From Glandiceps talaboti (taxonomy: Eukaryota; Hemichordata; Enteropneusta; Spengelidae): a stretch of DNA of 64,000 bases. The translations under genes and the position numbers were made by a program. The stretch covers positions 19,107,625 to 19,171,624 of the forward strand of contig NC_135557.1 of assembly GCF_964340395.1 (NCBI RefSeq). Reading direction: 5' to 3'. A model generated the notes under the pieces. It was given only the letters and a program-made list of their open reading frames with translations, made no database searches and was not told where the DNA came from. Positions 33,601-47,198 of the stretch are shown one piece after another (the first letter of the stretch is position 1; every line of letters starts with the position of its first letter).

Positions 33601-36600
33601 ATTATTACGTACTATACTTACTTTATGTTACCATTTTCTACCTTTTCAACGACAAGTGTTGAGTATTCATTTGGTGTGTAACTAAGTAGGGATCCACGAC
33701 TTCCCGTTGAACGGATGCTACTTGTTTCACTTCTGTTTTCAGTTTTGTTATTAACGCCAAGATCACCTGCAATAAAAGAAAAAGTTTTAGAAACTATAAA
33801 ATTGTTACCATGTGGCAAAACCTTGGTGTGTTATCAAATCTTGTTATTTTTATTAATCTTAACACTAACCACTCCAATTACCTAAGATGCTGATAGTTTG
33901 AGAAAAATAATCTTAGACTAATAAATGGTTTTGAGAAAACATGAGTGACAACTGTTAACACTTATAACAAGAGACTTAGCTAAAATGAAACGTTTCACGG
34001 TAATTGAGAACAGAAATATGACAACTGATTTGACTTCATAGGTATTTTGAACTATTTTGAAAATTAAACGATTTGAAACTGTCATTATTACATTTGTCTT
34101 TCCTCCTATTAACTTTTTTTTTAAATCTCACATGGGCAGGACTACCGGCACATGTAAACCAAAACTTGACAGAGAAAAGTTCACTCACACACACACTGTT
34201 CAAAAGAGTCATTGTTGAGTTCTAACTTCTACCAATCCAAAAAGACTTCAATTTTAATAGGGCAGCACAATGGTTTTTTTTCCATTTATGACGTTTTTTT
34301 GGCACAAATTACATAAAGAAAGTACAGGCATTGATAGTGCACACGCACATGAAATATTAAATTTTATTTCACTGTAAATGCAAATAAACAGTTTTGTATT
34401 TAAATGTTCTTTGTTTCATCTGACAATGTTACTTTGTGTTCACAGTGACATAAAATGTATTTGCTTGCAAAATATCTGTGTCTGTATTTCGATTTTTGCA
34501 ACATAAAACCTTGTGCAACACATAATAAACATTGTGTTGCCTAATTAAGACTCTATCATCACTCTGGTTTGGTAGCACAGTTACAGAATAAATGGCAATT
34601 GGAGTGGCCAGGATGAATATAATACAGTTACAGTTGTAGATTTAATTACTAAAATCTCACTTTTAAACCATTTATGACAAGGAAAATATTGCCAATTACC
34701 ACCTTGAAATATAACATACACTTTACGACATTATACTAACGGAAAGTTTTTAAAAGGGAAGAGAAAATATACAGGACATTAAATTTCATGCAACAAAGGT
34801 TTGTAATATCTGGAAGAATTAGAAAATTGATGTTTGTTTTAGTCAGTTTGTGTACTGACTTTCACCTAAGACATTAATCTACATGTTTATATGCAAATGC
34901 ATCACCTTTAACCTTTCACCTTCACATTACCCACAATACACTTGGGTTGCAAAATTACAAAATGGCTACCGAAACATAATTTTTCTTCCAAAGAAACCCA
35001 CAATATTCATTCAATTCAATGCATTTTACAGTACAGTTCATACAAATGTTTCACTTTTATGAATGATCTTCTGGATTTGTAACATTTTGTCCAACAGACT
35101 TTAATAGTTTGCTAGACCAAACATGGCACCAACATGCAAACTATAACATTCACAGTATAAATAACCAAGAAAAATAAATAAAAACACATTTCCCCTTATT
35201 TCACCCTTTGAATTACATAAATATAAAATAAATATATTACACTTACAATTAATCACGGTTTGAAAATTGGGATAAAAACTAGGGAGAAGCTACTGGATAG
35301 GTGTAAGTTGGGATAAATATTTTCAAACACTGCTTGAGATTTACATTACATTTTACATTTGGCTAGGTGCATTTACCCACTATATCAATTTATTAGGTAA
35401 TATGGAGAAAAAACTGGAAGGATATATCGGTACAGGTAAAATATATACCACTTTGACAGGACCTTGATGCGCAAGTGTGATACATGCAGAGAGGATTGGC
35501 AGCAGGAGTGCTTGTGAGGCTGTTGGCAGCTTAGTATTTTCATGATTCCAAGGAGAGTCATGAAAGGAAAACATAAAACACTACAAGGACAAGCTCATTT
35601 TACCCTTTGTACTTCAACTTGCACTTTTGCATTATGTATTTCATTTTGACAACTGTGCATTTATGTGACTGTACATGGAATAATCACATTTACACTGCAT
35701 TCAATACTTTTTAATGTCATTTTCAATTCTTGGTTTTCGGAAATATTTCTGGGTGACTTAAATCTATATTTTCATTTGCAGGTGATTTTATTGCAATATA
35801 TTTCCCCATACTTACAATTAATATTACCGAAGAAAAGTGAAAATTCAATATTTTTTATCATAATTAATGTTTATTCCACATACCAAAGTTCATGGAAATA
35901 CTTTTAGTCAAGTGACATTGGCAAAACTAATTTGTAATTTTTCAATCAAAATTAAGGTTAACTCCACATAGCAAAGTTCCTATGATTCAATATATGAAAA
36001 TACATTTAATCAAGTGACACAGGCAAAACCAATTTACAATTTTTCAACTTAAGTTTTCTATTTTTGAAAGACATTATGTAGACTCATATAGAAAGGTCAT
36101 TTGATTAGTAAATATGTTTAAACTTGATAACTTTTGATAAATATTACTAATTTATTCATAATTATGTTCATATTCACTGTCTTCAGAAATCATGTCATTA
36201 GAGTCTGAAAGTTTACAAATAAGTATTCAATTTTTTCATCTAGAGTTATCAAGTTCAAACGTTTCAAAATTTTGATTACAAAATGAGGAAAATATAATTT
36301 CATTTTGTATAATCAGATTTAGCAAGCATTGACTTGTTTACATGTCAAGTGAAGCCATTCCTCCATAAAATAACATTACAAAACAAGGTTATAGAGATCT
36401 GGGTTAAAATTTTAAGGACTTCATGAAAGCCATTGGGAAGGCAACTGACATATGGCTGTAACATAACACAGAACACAAGTCATGCACTGCATTCACAGTT
36501 AATAGTAAAGTTGATAGTTTACTGCATGGGTGAGCCTGCAATGTACTATGTCTAGTAGGCCAGACCTTATCAACAATTTGATTACACTTAAACACCAAGA

Positions 36601-39600
36601 AGTCAAAGAGTTCAATGTGATAAATAGAGAAACTCATTGCTAGCAAGTATTTTTAGCAAAGTTGCAGATGGGCTAACTCAATGATTGGTGTATTAAATTT
36701 AGTTGTAAGTGCTTTGGAGTGTTGATTTTAATTTGGTCAAGTTCATGTTTAGAAATGGCAAGAGGGGTTGGTTACTAATTACCTTGTCCAGAGAGAACAC
36801 TTCTGTGTATATCTCCATCATTAACCCCTTCAATACTGAAAACATTCCCGCCAAAATTATTTGGACAAAATTCTTGTTTTATGTAAGTTTTTGGCATATA
36901 TCAACTTCATTTTAGACTGGAATTAAAGAAATGTTACTTCCTAATAAAGTAATATTATTATAATTAGGAAAATATTCAAATAAATTGGGTCCCCATATTA
37001 TTTAAAACTCGTCTCTAGTCATGAAAGGGTTAATGGATGACTTTGAACCCTACTATCCCTTCATAATTTTTCTCAAAGTAGTTTTCATCTCTATTTTTTA
37101 TCTAATTCATGATAAACAATCTATTGTGAACATATATAGTCGTTTAAAGCCAAAGCAAATACATAAAATAACGGAAAAATTCTAAATATGGTGAATTTTT
37201 TGTCATTTGATTTGGTCTACAAAATCATTGCTGGATCAAAGGTCAAAGGTTACAACATGCACTTGCCTTGGTTGAAATAGTCATCAATATATTCCACTGA
37301 TTGAGAAATGCGGACTGCATGATGAGATGGTGAAATGAGAGAGCATGCAAAAAGAAAACAAGGAGAACAATGCAATTCAACAGAAAATTAATGTCACGTA
37401 ATGTATGCAAAGTATACAATTTAACATTGTTGAAAAAAAGCTAGGAATGAATGAATTTAGAAGAAGCAGAGCAAAAGTTGTCATCAACTAAGAGGTGAAG
37501 ATCGAGTTATGAAATTAATGCAAATAATAATCGATACTTCATGTTGCCATGGACACTAGGTGTTGTATGACACAAGATTTGATGATGTAGAGATGTGTGA
37601 TTTGATGGAAATGTGTCTGTTGTATAGCTGATGTGTGATTTAATGGTATGGAGATGTCTTCGTTGTATTACAGATGTGTGATTTGATGGTATGGAGATGT
37701 CTTCGTTGTATTACAGATGTGTGATTTGATGGTGTGGAGATGTCTTCGTTGTATTACAGATGTGTGATTTGATGGTGTGGAGATGTCTTCGTTGTATTAC
37801 AGATGTGTGATTTGATGGTGTGGAGATGTCTTCGTTGTATTACAGATGTGTGATTTGATGGTGTGGAGATGTCTTCGTTGTATTACAGATGTGTGACTTG
37901 ATGGTATGGAGATGTCTTCGTTGTATTACAGATGTGTGATTTGATGGTGTGGAGATGTCTTCGTTGTATTACAGATGTGTGATTTGATGGTGTGGAGATG
38001 TCTTCGTTGTATTACAGATGTGTGATTTGATGGTATGGAGATGTCTTTGTTGTATAACAGATGTGTGATTTGATGGTGTGGAGATGTCTTCGTTGTATTA
38101 CAGATGTGTGATTTGATGGTGTGGAGATGTCTTCGTTGTATGATAGATGTGTGATTTAATGGTATGGAGATGTCTCTGTTGTATGACAGATGTGTGATTT
38201 GATGGTATGGAGATGTCTCTGTTGTATAACAGATGTATGATTTGATGGTGTGGAGATGTCTTCGTTGTATTACAGATGTGTGATTTAATGGTATGGAGAT
38301 GTCTTTGTTGTATAACCAATGTGTGACTTGATGGTATGGAGATATGGCTGTTGTATAACTGATGTATGATTTGATGGTGTGGAGATATGGCTGTTGTATA
38401 ACTGATGTATGATTTGATGGTGTGGAGATATGGCTGTTGTATAACAGATGTGTGATTTGATGGTGTGGAGATGTCTCTGTTGTATGACAGATGTATGATT
38501 TGATGGTGTGGAGATGTGTTCGTTGTATGACAGATGTGTGATTTAATGGTATGGAGATGTCTCTGTTGTATGACAGATGTGTGATTTTAATGGTATGGAG
38601 ATGTCTCTGTTGTATGACAGATGTGTGATTTGATGGTGTGGAGATGTCTCTGTTGTATGACAGATGTGTGATTTGATGGTGTGGAGATGTCTCTGTTGTA
38701 TGACAGATGTGTGATTTGATGGTGTGGAGATATGTCTGTTGTATGACAGATGTATGATTTGATGGTATGGAGATGTCTTCGTTGTATAACAGATGTGTGA
38801 TTTGATGGTGTGGAGATGTCTTCGTTGTATAACAGATGTGTGATTTAATGGTGTGGAGATGTGTCTTGTATCACAGCTATTGGTACTAAAGATGCACTTT
38901 TTTTAGCATTCATAGAAACTGAACACACATTTAGATGTTCTGTGATATCTTCAAATGACCATTTTGCTGATAACTCATACTTGTACAAGTATTAAATATT
39001 TGATATTCTATACAATTGGAACCAAAGCTTTTACCACCAGAGGGTATTTTAAAGTAAAATACTAAGCATTTAAAATACTATAAATCAATTGCTTTAATAG
39101 AAGAAGGTTTGAGGTGATAGCTGTCAGCTACAGACGTTGAGACAATTCTTCTTATAACTTAAGTCTTGACATCAATCTACGAGTTGCTGGAGTTGGTACA
39201 ACTGCTCTCTTTTGGTACACTTTTGTAGTCAATTCATCATGTGTCAGGACAGCGATTGTTGAATGCCTTGGCAACCAATTGGTGATTGCCATAGTGACCA
39301 ACATGCAGGGCTGGTATTAGTGAATGCCATAGTAACCCACATATAACAGGCCTTTTGTTGAATAATACCCTATTAACCCAGGTTAACGTTATTTTCATTG
39401 AATATTTCAATAACCATTTTGAGGCTTGCTCTTAGGTGAATGTCATGATGATTATCACACCAGTCTACTATTGGTGAATGTCATAGTGACAAACATGCAA
39501 ACCTGCCATTGGTGAATGTCATTGTAACCATCAGACCCGGCCTGCCATTGGTGAATGTCATGGGAACCATCAGACCCGGCTTGCTATTGGTGAATACATG

Positions 39601-42600
39601 ATAGTTTTGTTTTTAAAAGTTCACAATTATAAAATAAACAGAGAAAATGTTTCTTTCATGGATATCTACACATAACAGAAAATTTACAGTAAAGACAGAA
39701 CTAAGGAAATGACAAGACAAAAACATTATTTTGTTTTTTGAACATAGACTTAAAGTCCATTTAATGCCAGACACAGAAAAACATATTATAATGCTGACGT
39801 ATAATAATGAAAACCTTAGATACAGTAGCATGGTAAAACTTAATTTCATTCAGAAGTATTAATATTCTGCCAAGTATAATGCAAATTTCATGATTCTAGG
39901 TGTTTTGAATAATTTGATGCATAAAGTATCATAAACAAACATTTGTTACCATTTATGCAAATACTAAATACTAAATAGACAAAATAACATGATTCAAAAT
40001 ATGAGAAGAAAATGAGACAATACAGAAACAAACCCTGAAATTTAGTTGGATATTATACACCAAATCTCTTCAAATATGATGTATTAGGAGTTGATTAGTT
40101 TTCAATTTGATATTTTAATTACGATCAGGATGTGTCTGCATCTGAGACATTTGGTATTTTAAAACCCGACCAGGATGAAAACATAACAATATACGTAAAA
40201 CAAATAAAGATTCATAAATGCAAAATTATCAATTGCTGTACATGTATTGCCCTAACAGAAAAAGTACAAATTTCAACACTGAGCTTGCAAGATCAGAAAT
40301 TAATATGAATTTGTAAAATTTGAATGGTAAATCAAGGAAACATATAAACTCATTATATTGGGTAGGGAGATATATTTTATCGCATTATATTGCACTATCA
40401 TAGATTATAAATCTTTCAAAAATATTTTAAATTTTCAAGGACAGCAATCTTAACAGGAAGTCAATGTGATGTCATCATTTCCTAGGGCTTATAGACAGGA
40501 AGTCAGATTGACATCATTTTGTTCCCAAGGACTTATGGGTAAAACATGGCGATCGATTGAAAACAAATGCTTGTAAGAAAAAGGATAAAATTTGGTGGTA
40601 GAGTACAAAACACACAAAATCTAATTTGAAACACTCATTATTAAAAATTGCTGTTTTTTCTTTAACCACTTATAACGGTAACTTGTTTTTCAAAAAAAAA
40701 TTTAACCATTTTTTTTAACCTATCCTAGCCACAGCCTAAAATAATTTACTACGTATTGCACCTACTCTGGTATGTATTTGAAAGTGTAACTAAAAAGGGC
40801 ACGGTCTGTAACTTGTAATAACTTTTTGGTTTTCGGTGGTTACTTCTATCTGTTTTATTTGGAAATATCCTTATACAGGTGTATTATTCCAACAACTAAA
40901 CATGTTGAATCATGCATAACACTACGTCATATTCCGGTTACCGAAGTTCCAGCCATTTTGCAGGCGTGTACCACAAGAGGGCGCCCCCAGATTACGCAAA
41001 AAGTGAAGGCTAAAATTTTGTCATGGCCACTGATCATATGGCATGGCATTGCATGAAGCAGTGAATAAAATGTGTGTCAATGAACCCCATGTGTTCTTAA
41101 AAGGGCATGAAAGTAATGGTTAGGCATGTTTTGATTACTGGTAGTCGGTAATAAAAAAAGTACAGCAGGTATAACGCAAGAAATGAATTGCAAGTTTGTG
41201 TCTACTGTCTTTATGGTACAATACTCAACTATTCTCGCATTCACTTCTGGATTACAAACAGTACTCCACCAAACCAATTCACAATCTTTTTTTTCTTTCC
41301 GATAAACTGGAATATGACATATAGATAGAGCTGTCACCAGCAATCCAAATACAATAAAAATAATATTAAAAAAAAATATCATGACATGACTCTTTTGGTA
41401 ATATCAAAAAATTCCACAACTATCAAGGTTTCTGTTATCAACCCTCTTTGTGCATATGCTAGCACTGCTATTGTGTTGTATTGCTTTGCTAATATATAAA
41501 CTTTAGTGTGTATTACGTTAGTGCATTTTGTACGCCAACATTGGCAAAAAATTGGGCCCCAGTTTAATACAGACTACCACTTCAATAATATCATAAGAAC
41601 TATGAATGTCTTATGGAGACAAAAAATACAAAGTGGTCTCAAAAAATATCCTTGCTATATCATATTTATCTATACCATTTCTCCAAATATCTTATGACTA
41701 CCTGAAAAGGAAACTAAACCAAACCATTATTTTCTTCAATATATACCTCTCTAACCCTAGAGTCAAAATATATAAAAATTTTACATAACATACCAACATG
41801 TTCTTCTTAGTTTCTATTTTAAATTTATACATTTTTTTGATAAATTTATTTGTATAAATAATCTAAGGATTAAGCTTAAACTGAGAGGCCAATTCTAAAA
41901 ACGTTCTGTTGAACTTAATAATTTAACTTCATTTTCTTAAGCTACATCTTTTATGATCTTTATATCACATACTTGATGAATCTCAAGTATTGATAAGTTT
42001 AGAAGTTACTATGTCATAGATGACAAAAATATCATATTATAAAAATTATGATGACAAAAACTATGATTGCTTTAAACATAACTTTTACAGTCTTTCTCAC
42101 TATAAAATCACATTACATTCCCTAGCAAGCACCAGTATCTATCACTGAAATTTTGTTTCATGTTTGTTTATCTTTCTCACTAATCACATTACATTCCCTA
42201 GCAAGCACCAGTATCTATCACTGAAATTTTGTGTCATGTTTGTTTATCTTTCTCACTTATTTACCTCAGTACCAGCTGAAATACATGATGATCAAGCCAG
42301 ATTAGTATTTAATTGGCTTACGATTTTTTGGCAAACAAATAAAAACAGTACCTCTCGAAACCTCACTAACTGAAACTTTTTTCATATTTGCTTTCATTTT
42401 CGACCTTTATGTTTTTGTACTTGTTGAAAAACACACATAATTTACCAAGTGATTACCATTCTACAAACGTACAATTTGTTGACGAATAAATAAAGATTAT
42501 TGACAAATAAATAAAGAATCCATACCTCTCTTAAGATTTAGATTGTTTACTCACATATAAAGATTGCAAATAAATTTATCAATATTTTAGTAAACTTTTA

Positions 42601-45600
42601 AGGTAATTTGACGTGAAGGTATAAATTTGAGAAAATCAATGAAAAGTTACACTTGCCTTGTATTAACATCTAATGGTGTAACCCATCCGAGTCAGTCATT
42701 TAAGAATTAAATCTTTTTGAAAGAGTCTGCTGATGTGCAAAACAGTCTTTTAATAACTTACACTTTTTGAAAAAGTCTGGTGATATGCAAAACTAGTTGA
42801 AGATTCAAGCCACTTTTGGATTCATTCACAACAAAGTCATGTAATAACTTACACTTTTCAAGTAACTTAATAAAAAAATCTACCCAAAGTTAATGAAAAG
42901 TACATCAGAATAGTTATTAGTTGTTTTGAATTAGTCCTGAACACAGAATACATTAAGTAATTTATCTCCTACTACTCCTACCATTGGATATTTCGGCTAT
43001 ATCACTTGGACTTCTGCAACTTTCATTGCATAGACAAATAATTAAATATGTATTTGTTACATATATATAGACAGTGAACATAAAAAGTCACTGCTTTGTC
43101 CGTCACAATATTCATTTCCTGTTCATCTGCATAATGTATGTGAAGTTTAATATGAAATAAATAGTTTGACAACAATTTATTTTTTCATGGAAATTTGCAT
43201 ATTCATGGTAGCTAATTTCACTAAACTAATGTCTGTGTATGATGTGTGTGAGTAAATAAATTAAATATTGACTACAATTTGCATATTCCTGGTGTACTAA
43301 TTCCCTAATTTATTAGCAGAAAGCTATGAAATATATGTATATGAAAATTTGGGGACTAATTTCATTCATTCATTTGTGTGTGTGCGTGTGTGTGTGTGTA
43401 ACACCATGAAAGATTCAATATTGACTTGAAATTTGTATAACATGATGTCCAATGATTCCTTTGAAAAGAGATCATTATCAACAGTTTTACATCAACTATT
43501 AAGCTTTTTACAGCCCAAACAAAACAATATTTAGAACTTTGTATTCAATTTAACTTTTGTTCCAAACACAACTTGAACATTTCAACATTTCACACTCAGT
43601 ACACGTGATCTTATGGACACGTGGGCCTCCTAATACCTTGTAGAACTTCATTAAAAAGCCTGCCGAGATGTGAATCTCATCAAAGATTCCATCCTCTATT
43701 GTCAAGATTTTAATATTGACTAAAATTTGTATAATGTGACGTTAGGTGATGCCTTCATTAAGTTGAAATTAGAATTTGAGATCATTATCAACAATTTCAA
43801 ACCAACTATTAAGTTTCTTAGAGCTCACATGTAGAACTTCTTTAAAAAGCCTGCCGAGATGCCAATCTTAATGCTGATTAACTGTGTATCTATACATGTA
43901 ACAAATACATATTAAAATTTTGTCTATGCAATGAATGTAGATATGGACTTCATAGAAAAAAATCCAATTAAATTGTGAAATGAGATGGGTGAGAAGCAAC
44001 CAAATCAGCATCAACAACAAAAACTACATGTATTGTATGAGAGGGAGCCTAATCCACTATAGCAGGGATTGACATTTACACTTTTAGTATGTGGTCCATA
44101 TGGAACAGTGTGCCCTCTCTAATGATGGCCAAACTTTGTTGTTATGGGTCAGTATGATAAAAACTGGCATTCCTTGTGAGTTACTACATATTAAGAGATA
44201 GGGGAACGCCAAATTTTGGTGCAACACTAGAAATTGTGTGTGTCAGTGGCACATCAAATTGGCTTAGAGGGCACACTGATGTGGATTACCAGTTTCAGAA
44301 TTTGATGGTCCCTAGTATTATGTTTGTGGTTCCGTGTTAGTCATTAAAGTCTATCAGTGTTTATAATAATTATTTTTACTTTATTTGTTGTTTTTGTTTG
44401 TATTTACTGTATATTTCATAGTGTAGGAATTTTCACTATTTCTGAATTAGCTCTCTTTGCTAAATACACATTCAATTTGATGACTCAAATTAGTTGATTC
44501 ATACTGCATACTTTTTCAAACCACATGTTAAGCTTAATTTTGCCAAAGTTTGAAAACAACAATAGACCAAAATTCAGTGTTCACTGGATTCAAGACTCAC
44601 AGCTAAATTCAAACCCCTGCTTTTCTTATCTCTAAGCTTGCCTAACTCTAATTCCCTAGTGTGAGTACAAATATACATCACTCAGATCACTAGTTAGTAC
44701 TGTTTTACTCTTATGTTCTGTTCTGTATACGAAGACTTTTTAGCTTCTGTATACAGTACATTGAGGGGGGGGGAGGGGGGGGGGGGCATTAATAGTGAGT
44801 TATACAATGTAAATCTGTTCATTATCTCTGTTCTGATTTAATTAGGGGGGGGTATTAATAGTGAATTCTACAATGTACATCATTATCTCTGTTCTGATTT
44901 AATTGGTCCACTGTATCTAAAACCCTAACGGACAAGACCGCCTGGTCCCAGTAATTTTCTCCTGTGCTTCTGGGTCTGCATTCCATATTAAGAAAGCCAT
45001 AACATTTTTTCAAAAAACCCAACTAACTACATTATTGAGATTTCAATATTTGATACTGACGCACACAGTTACAATAAACAAAATATTCAATGCGAGAATA
45101 AATGTCAGTATCATTAATACATGTAAACCATAAATATTGCTACTCGTAGTTGGAAAATAATTGCGTTTTTGCCAACTTATTGATATTGCCATTTGTGAAC
45201 TACAAGAGGCTGACATGACACGTATGACACTACTCTTTATCTTTGATGATGCCGATAACATGATGCCAAAAAGTTTGGGCTTATCCTAAAAAATGTCCCT
45301 TTTCTGATTATCAATGTTCAATAAACTCAATGCCTAAAGTTTTAGATCTGTGTGACAGATCAATATCAGAAAAAGGTTTTTAAAAAACTGATAACTAATC
45401 AAGACTAAAGTGTTGTGGTCATGTATACAAACACATTGTACATGTACTTGTATTCTCAGATCCATGGGTTGTGTACTACATTCTAGCATGGAATTCAAAA
45501 GTTTCAAAAGAAAAAACCTTCCATTTGGTCAAATATTATTATATCCTCAGATGTTCTTTCTTAAAACAAAATTGCAAAATTGAAATAATTAAAAGTGATA

Positions 45601-46999
45601 GTGAATCATCAAACCAGAACTAATTTTGTTGGATAACAAAATTTAATCATTTGTTACCATCGATAGTGAATAATTGCAGAACAGACTTTGTTGGATAATA
45701 CTAGATCAATTCATTATCATGTGAAGTAAACGTGCAACAAATAAAACCTTGCCAAAAGTGACATTCAATGCTTCTTTGCATACACGTATTATCATGATGG
45801 CGCAGGTCAACCTTTATACTGTCAAGTAAGAAATGAACTCCACAGTGCAGACTTCTCTTGTGATATACAGTGTATGACGTCTTTCAAATCAAGCGCTCCG
45901 ATTCTGCAAGATGAAATCATTAAGAACACCTGTCCACTGTTGTGATAACACCTGTGATTTACATGTAACTGTACACTTTCCACCTGGCAGTCTGGACAGC
46001 GTGAGTCATGCAGTATGTAAACCCATGCTACCTCTCAACAGGTGTTGTGGATGTTCAGTCATTGTCTATGTCAAAGAGTGTGATTTCATAATTGTCCTGG
46101 TGTGTGTGCCCTTTCATTTGAAGTGCCTGCCTAATAACACCAATTATCTGAATTGTTATTACACTAGGTGTGCACAATACTTGCCAGGGTATCACCACAG
46201 GCAGGTTGATATAGGATTGTATAGCCTACTTAGCACATGCTATGACAAACCATATCTCATGTTATTAGACACCTTATCACATGCTATTACATATGTAGGA
46301 TGTGATAATGGGTCAAGTCTGGTGGTGTGCCATATCCCATAGATGGGAACAGTACAAGACATACACTAATAACTTACAAAAAACAAACAATAGTTTCTCT
46401 TTTCACTTAAACTACTTACTGAAATTCAAAGAACAAAATAATGAGGACAGATCATAGCAAAACTTACAAGTGAAAAAATACATCAAAACATAAAGAAGAT
46501 GAACAGATAACCACAATGAATAAGACATTGCAATTTATACCACTATAAACTGCATTTTAACACCTAAAGTGATTGCTCAAGCGGACACAACAGCATGCAG
46601 GGAAACTTTGAGTGAGGTAATATAATACATTCAGGATGTACCTGCGCTTGCTGATCTTCCAGGCTTAGATCCAGGTACTTGAAGCGTGTCTTTGGGGTGA
46701 TGGGGTAAACTTTTTGTTTTATCCTCATTGGTTAAATCTCCTTGGGAGCTGTGGCGCCGTTTGTCTTTGTCTTTATCTTTTTTACCAAAACTGAAAAACC
46801 TTCTCTTACTTCTTACAGGTGATGTCCCTACAATGGTGCAAAGGACAAAGTAAGATGTATCATAACATACACAAACTAAGTTGTAAACATTTTCACAGAA
46901 AATATGAAATTTATATCCTGGTTGTTCTTCGCCAATGATGATGACATGCGTCTACGTCAATGGTACTGTAAATAATTCCAAAGGATCATTATTTTTCCC

Positions 47000-47094
<95 letters not shown>

Positions 47095-47141
47095 CCTCCC
47101 TCCCTCCCTCCCTCCCTCCCTCCCTCCCTCCCTCCCTCCCT

Positions 47142-47198
<57 letters not shown>

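Noticed and set aside
38098-38319. Repeat protein frame in the 43-bp minisatellite
   Set aside because: 43 is not a multiple of three, so the frame is a chance run across repeat variants.
37590-38866. CRISPR-like array
   Set aside because: Units are contiguous 43-bp tandem copies without unique spacers, in an animal genome; this is a minisatellite.
41077-41382. 101-codon minus-strand frame with a hydrophobic start and an acceptor-like GGTGACAG
   Set aside because: The hydrophobic part is mostly a translated T-rich tract. No matching donor/partner exon was found, and the frame at 45043-45261 does not clearly join it.
45911-46342. 143-codon plus-strand frame, Cys-rich, inside a C2/C1 intron
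   Set aside because: No domain, signal peptide, splice-site or promoter support; it lies antisense in an intron and could arise by chance.
47001-47198. Ser/Leu/Pro repeat frame
   Set aside because: Translation of the CT/CCCT microsatellite.
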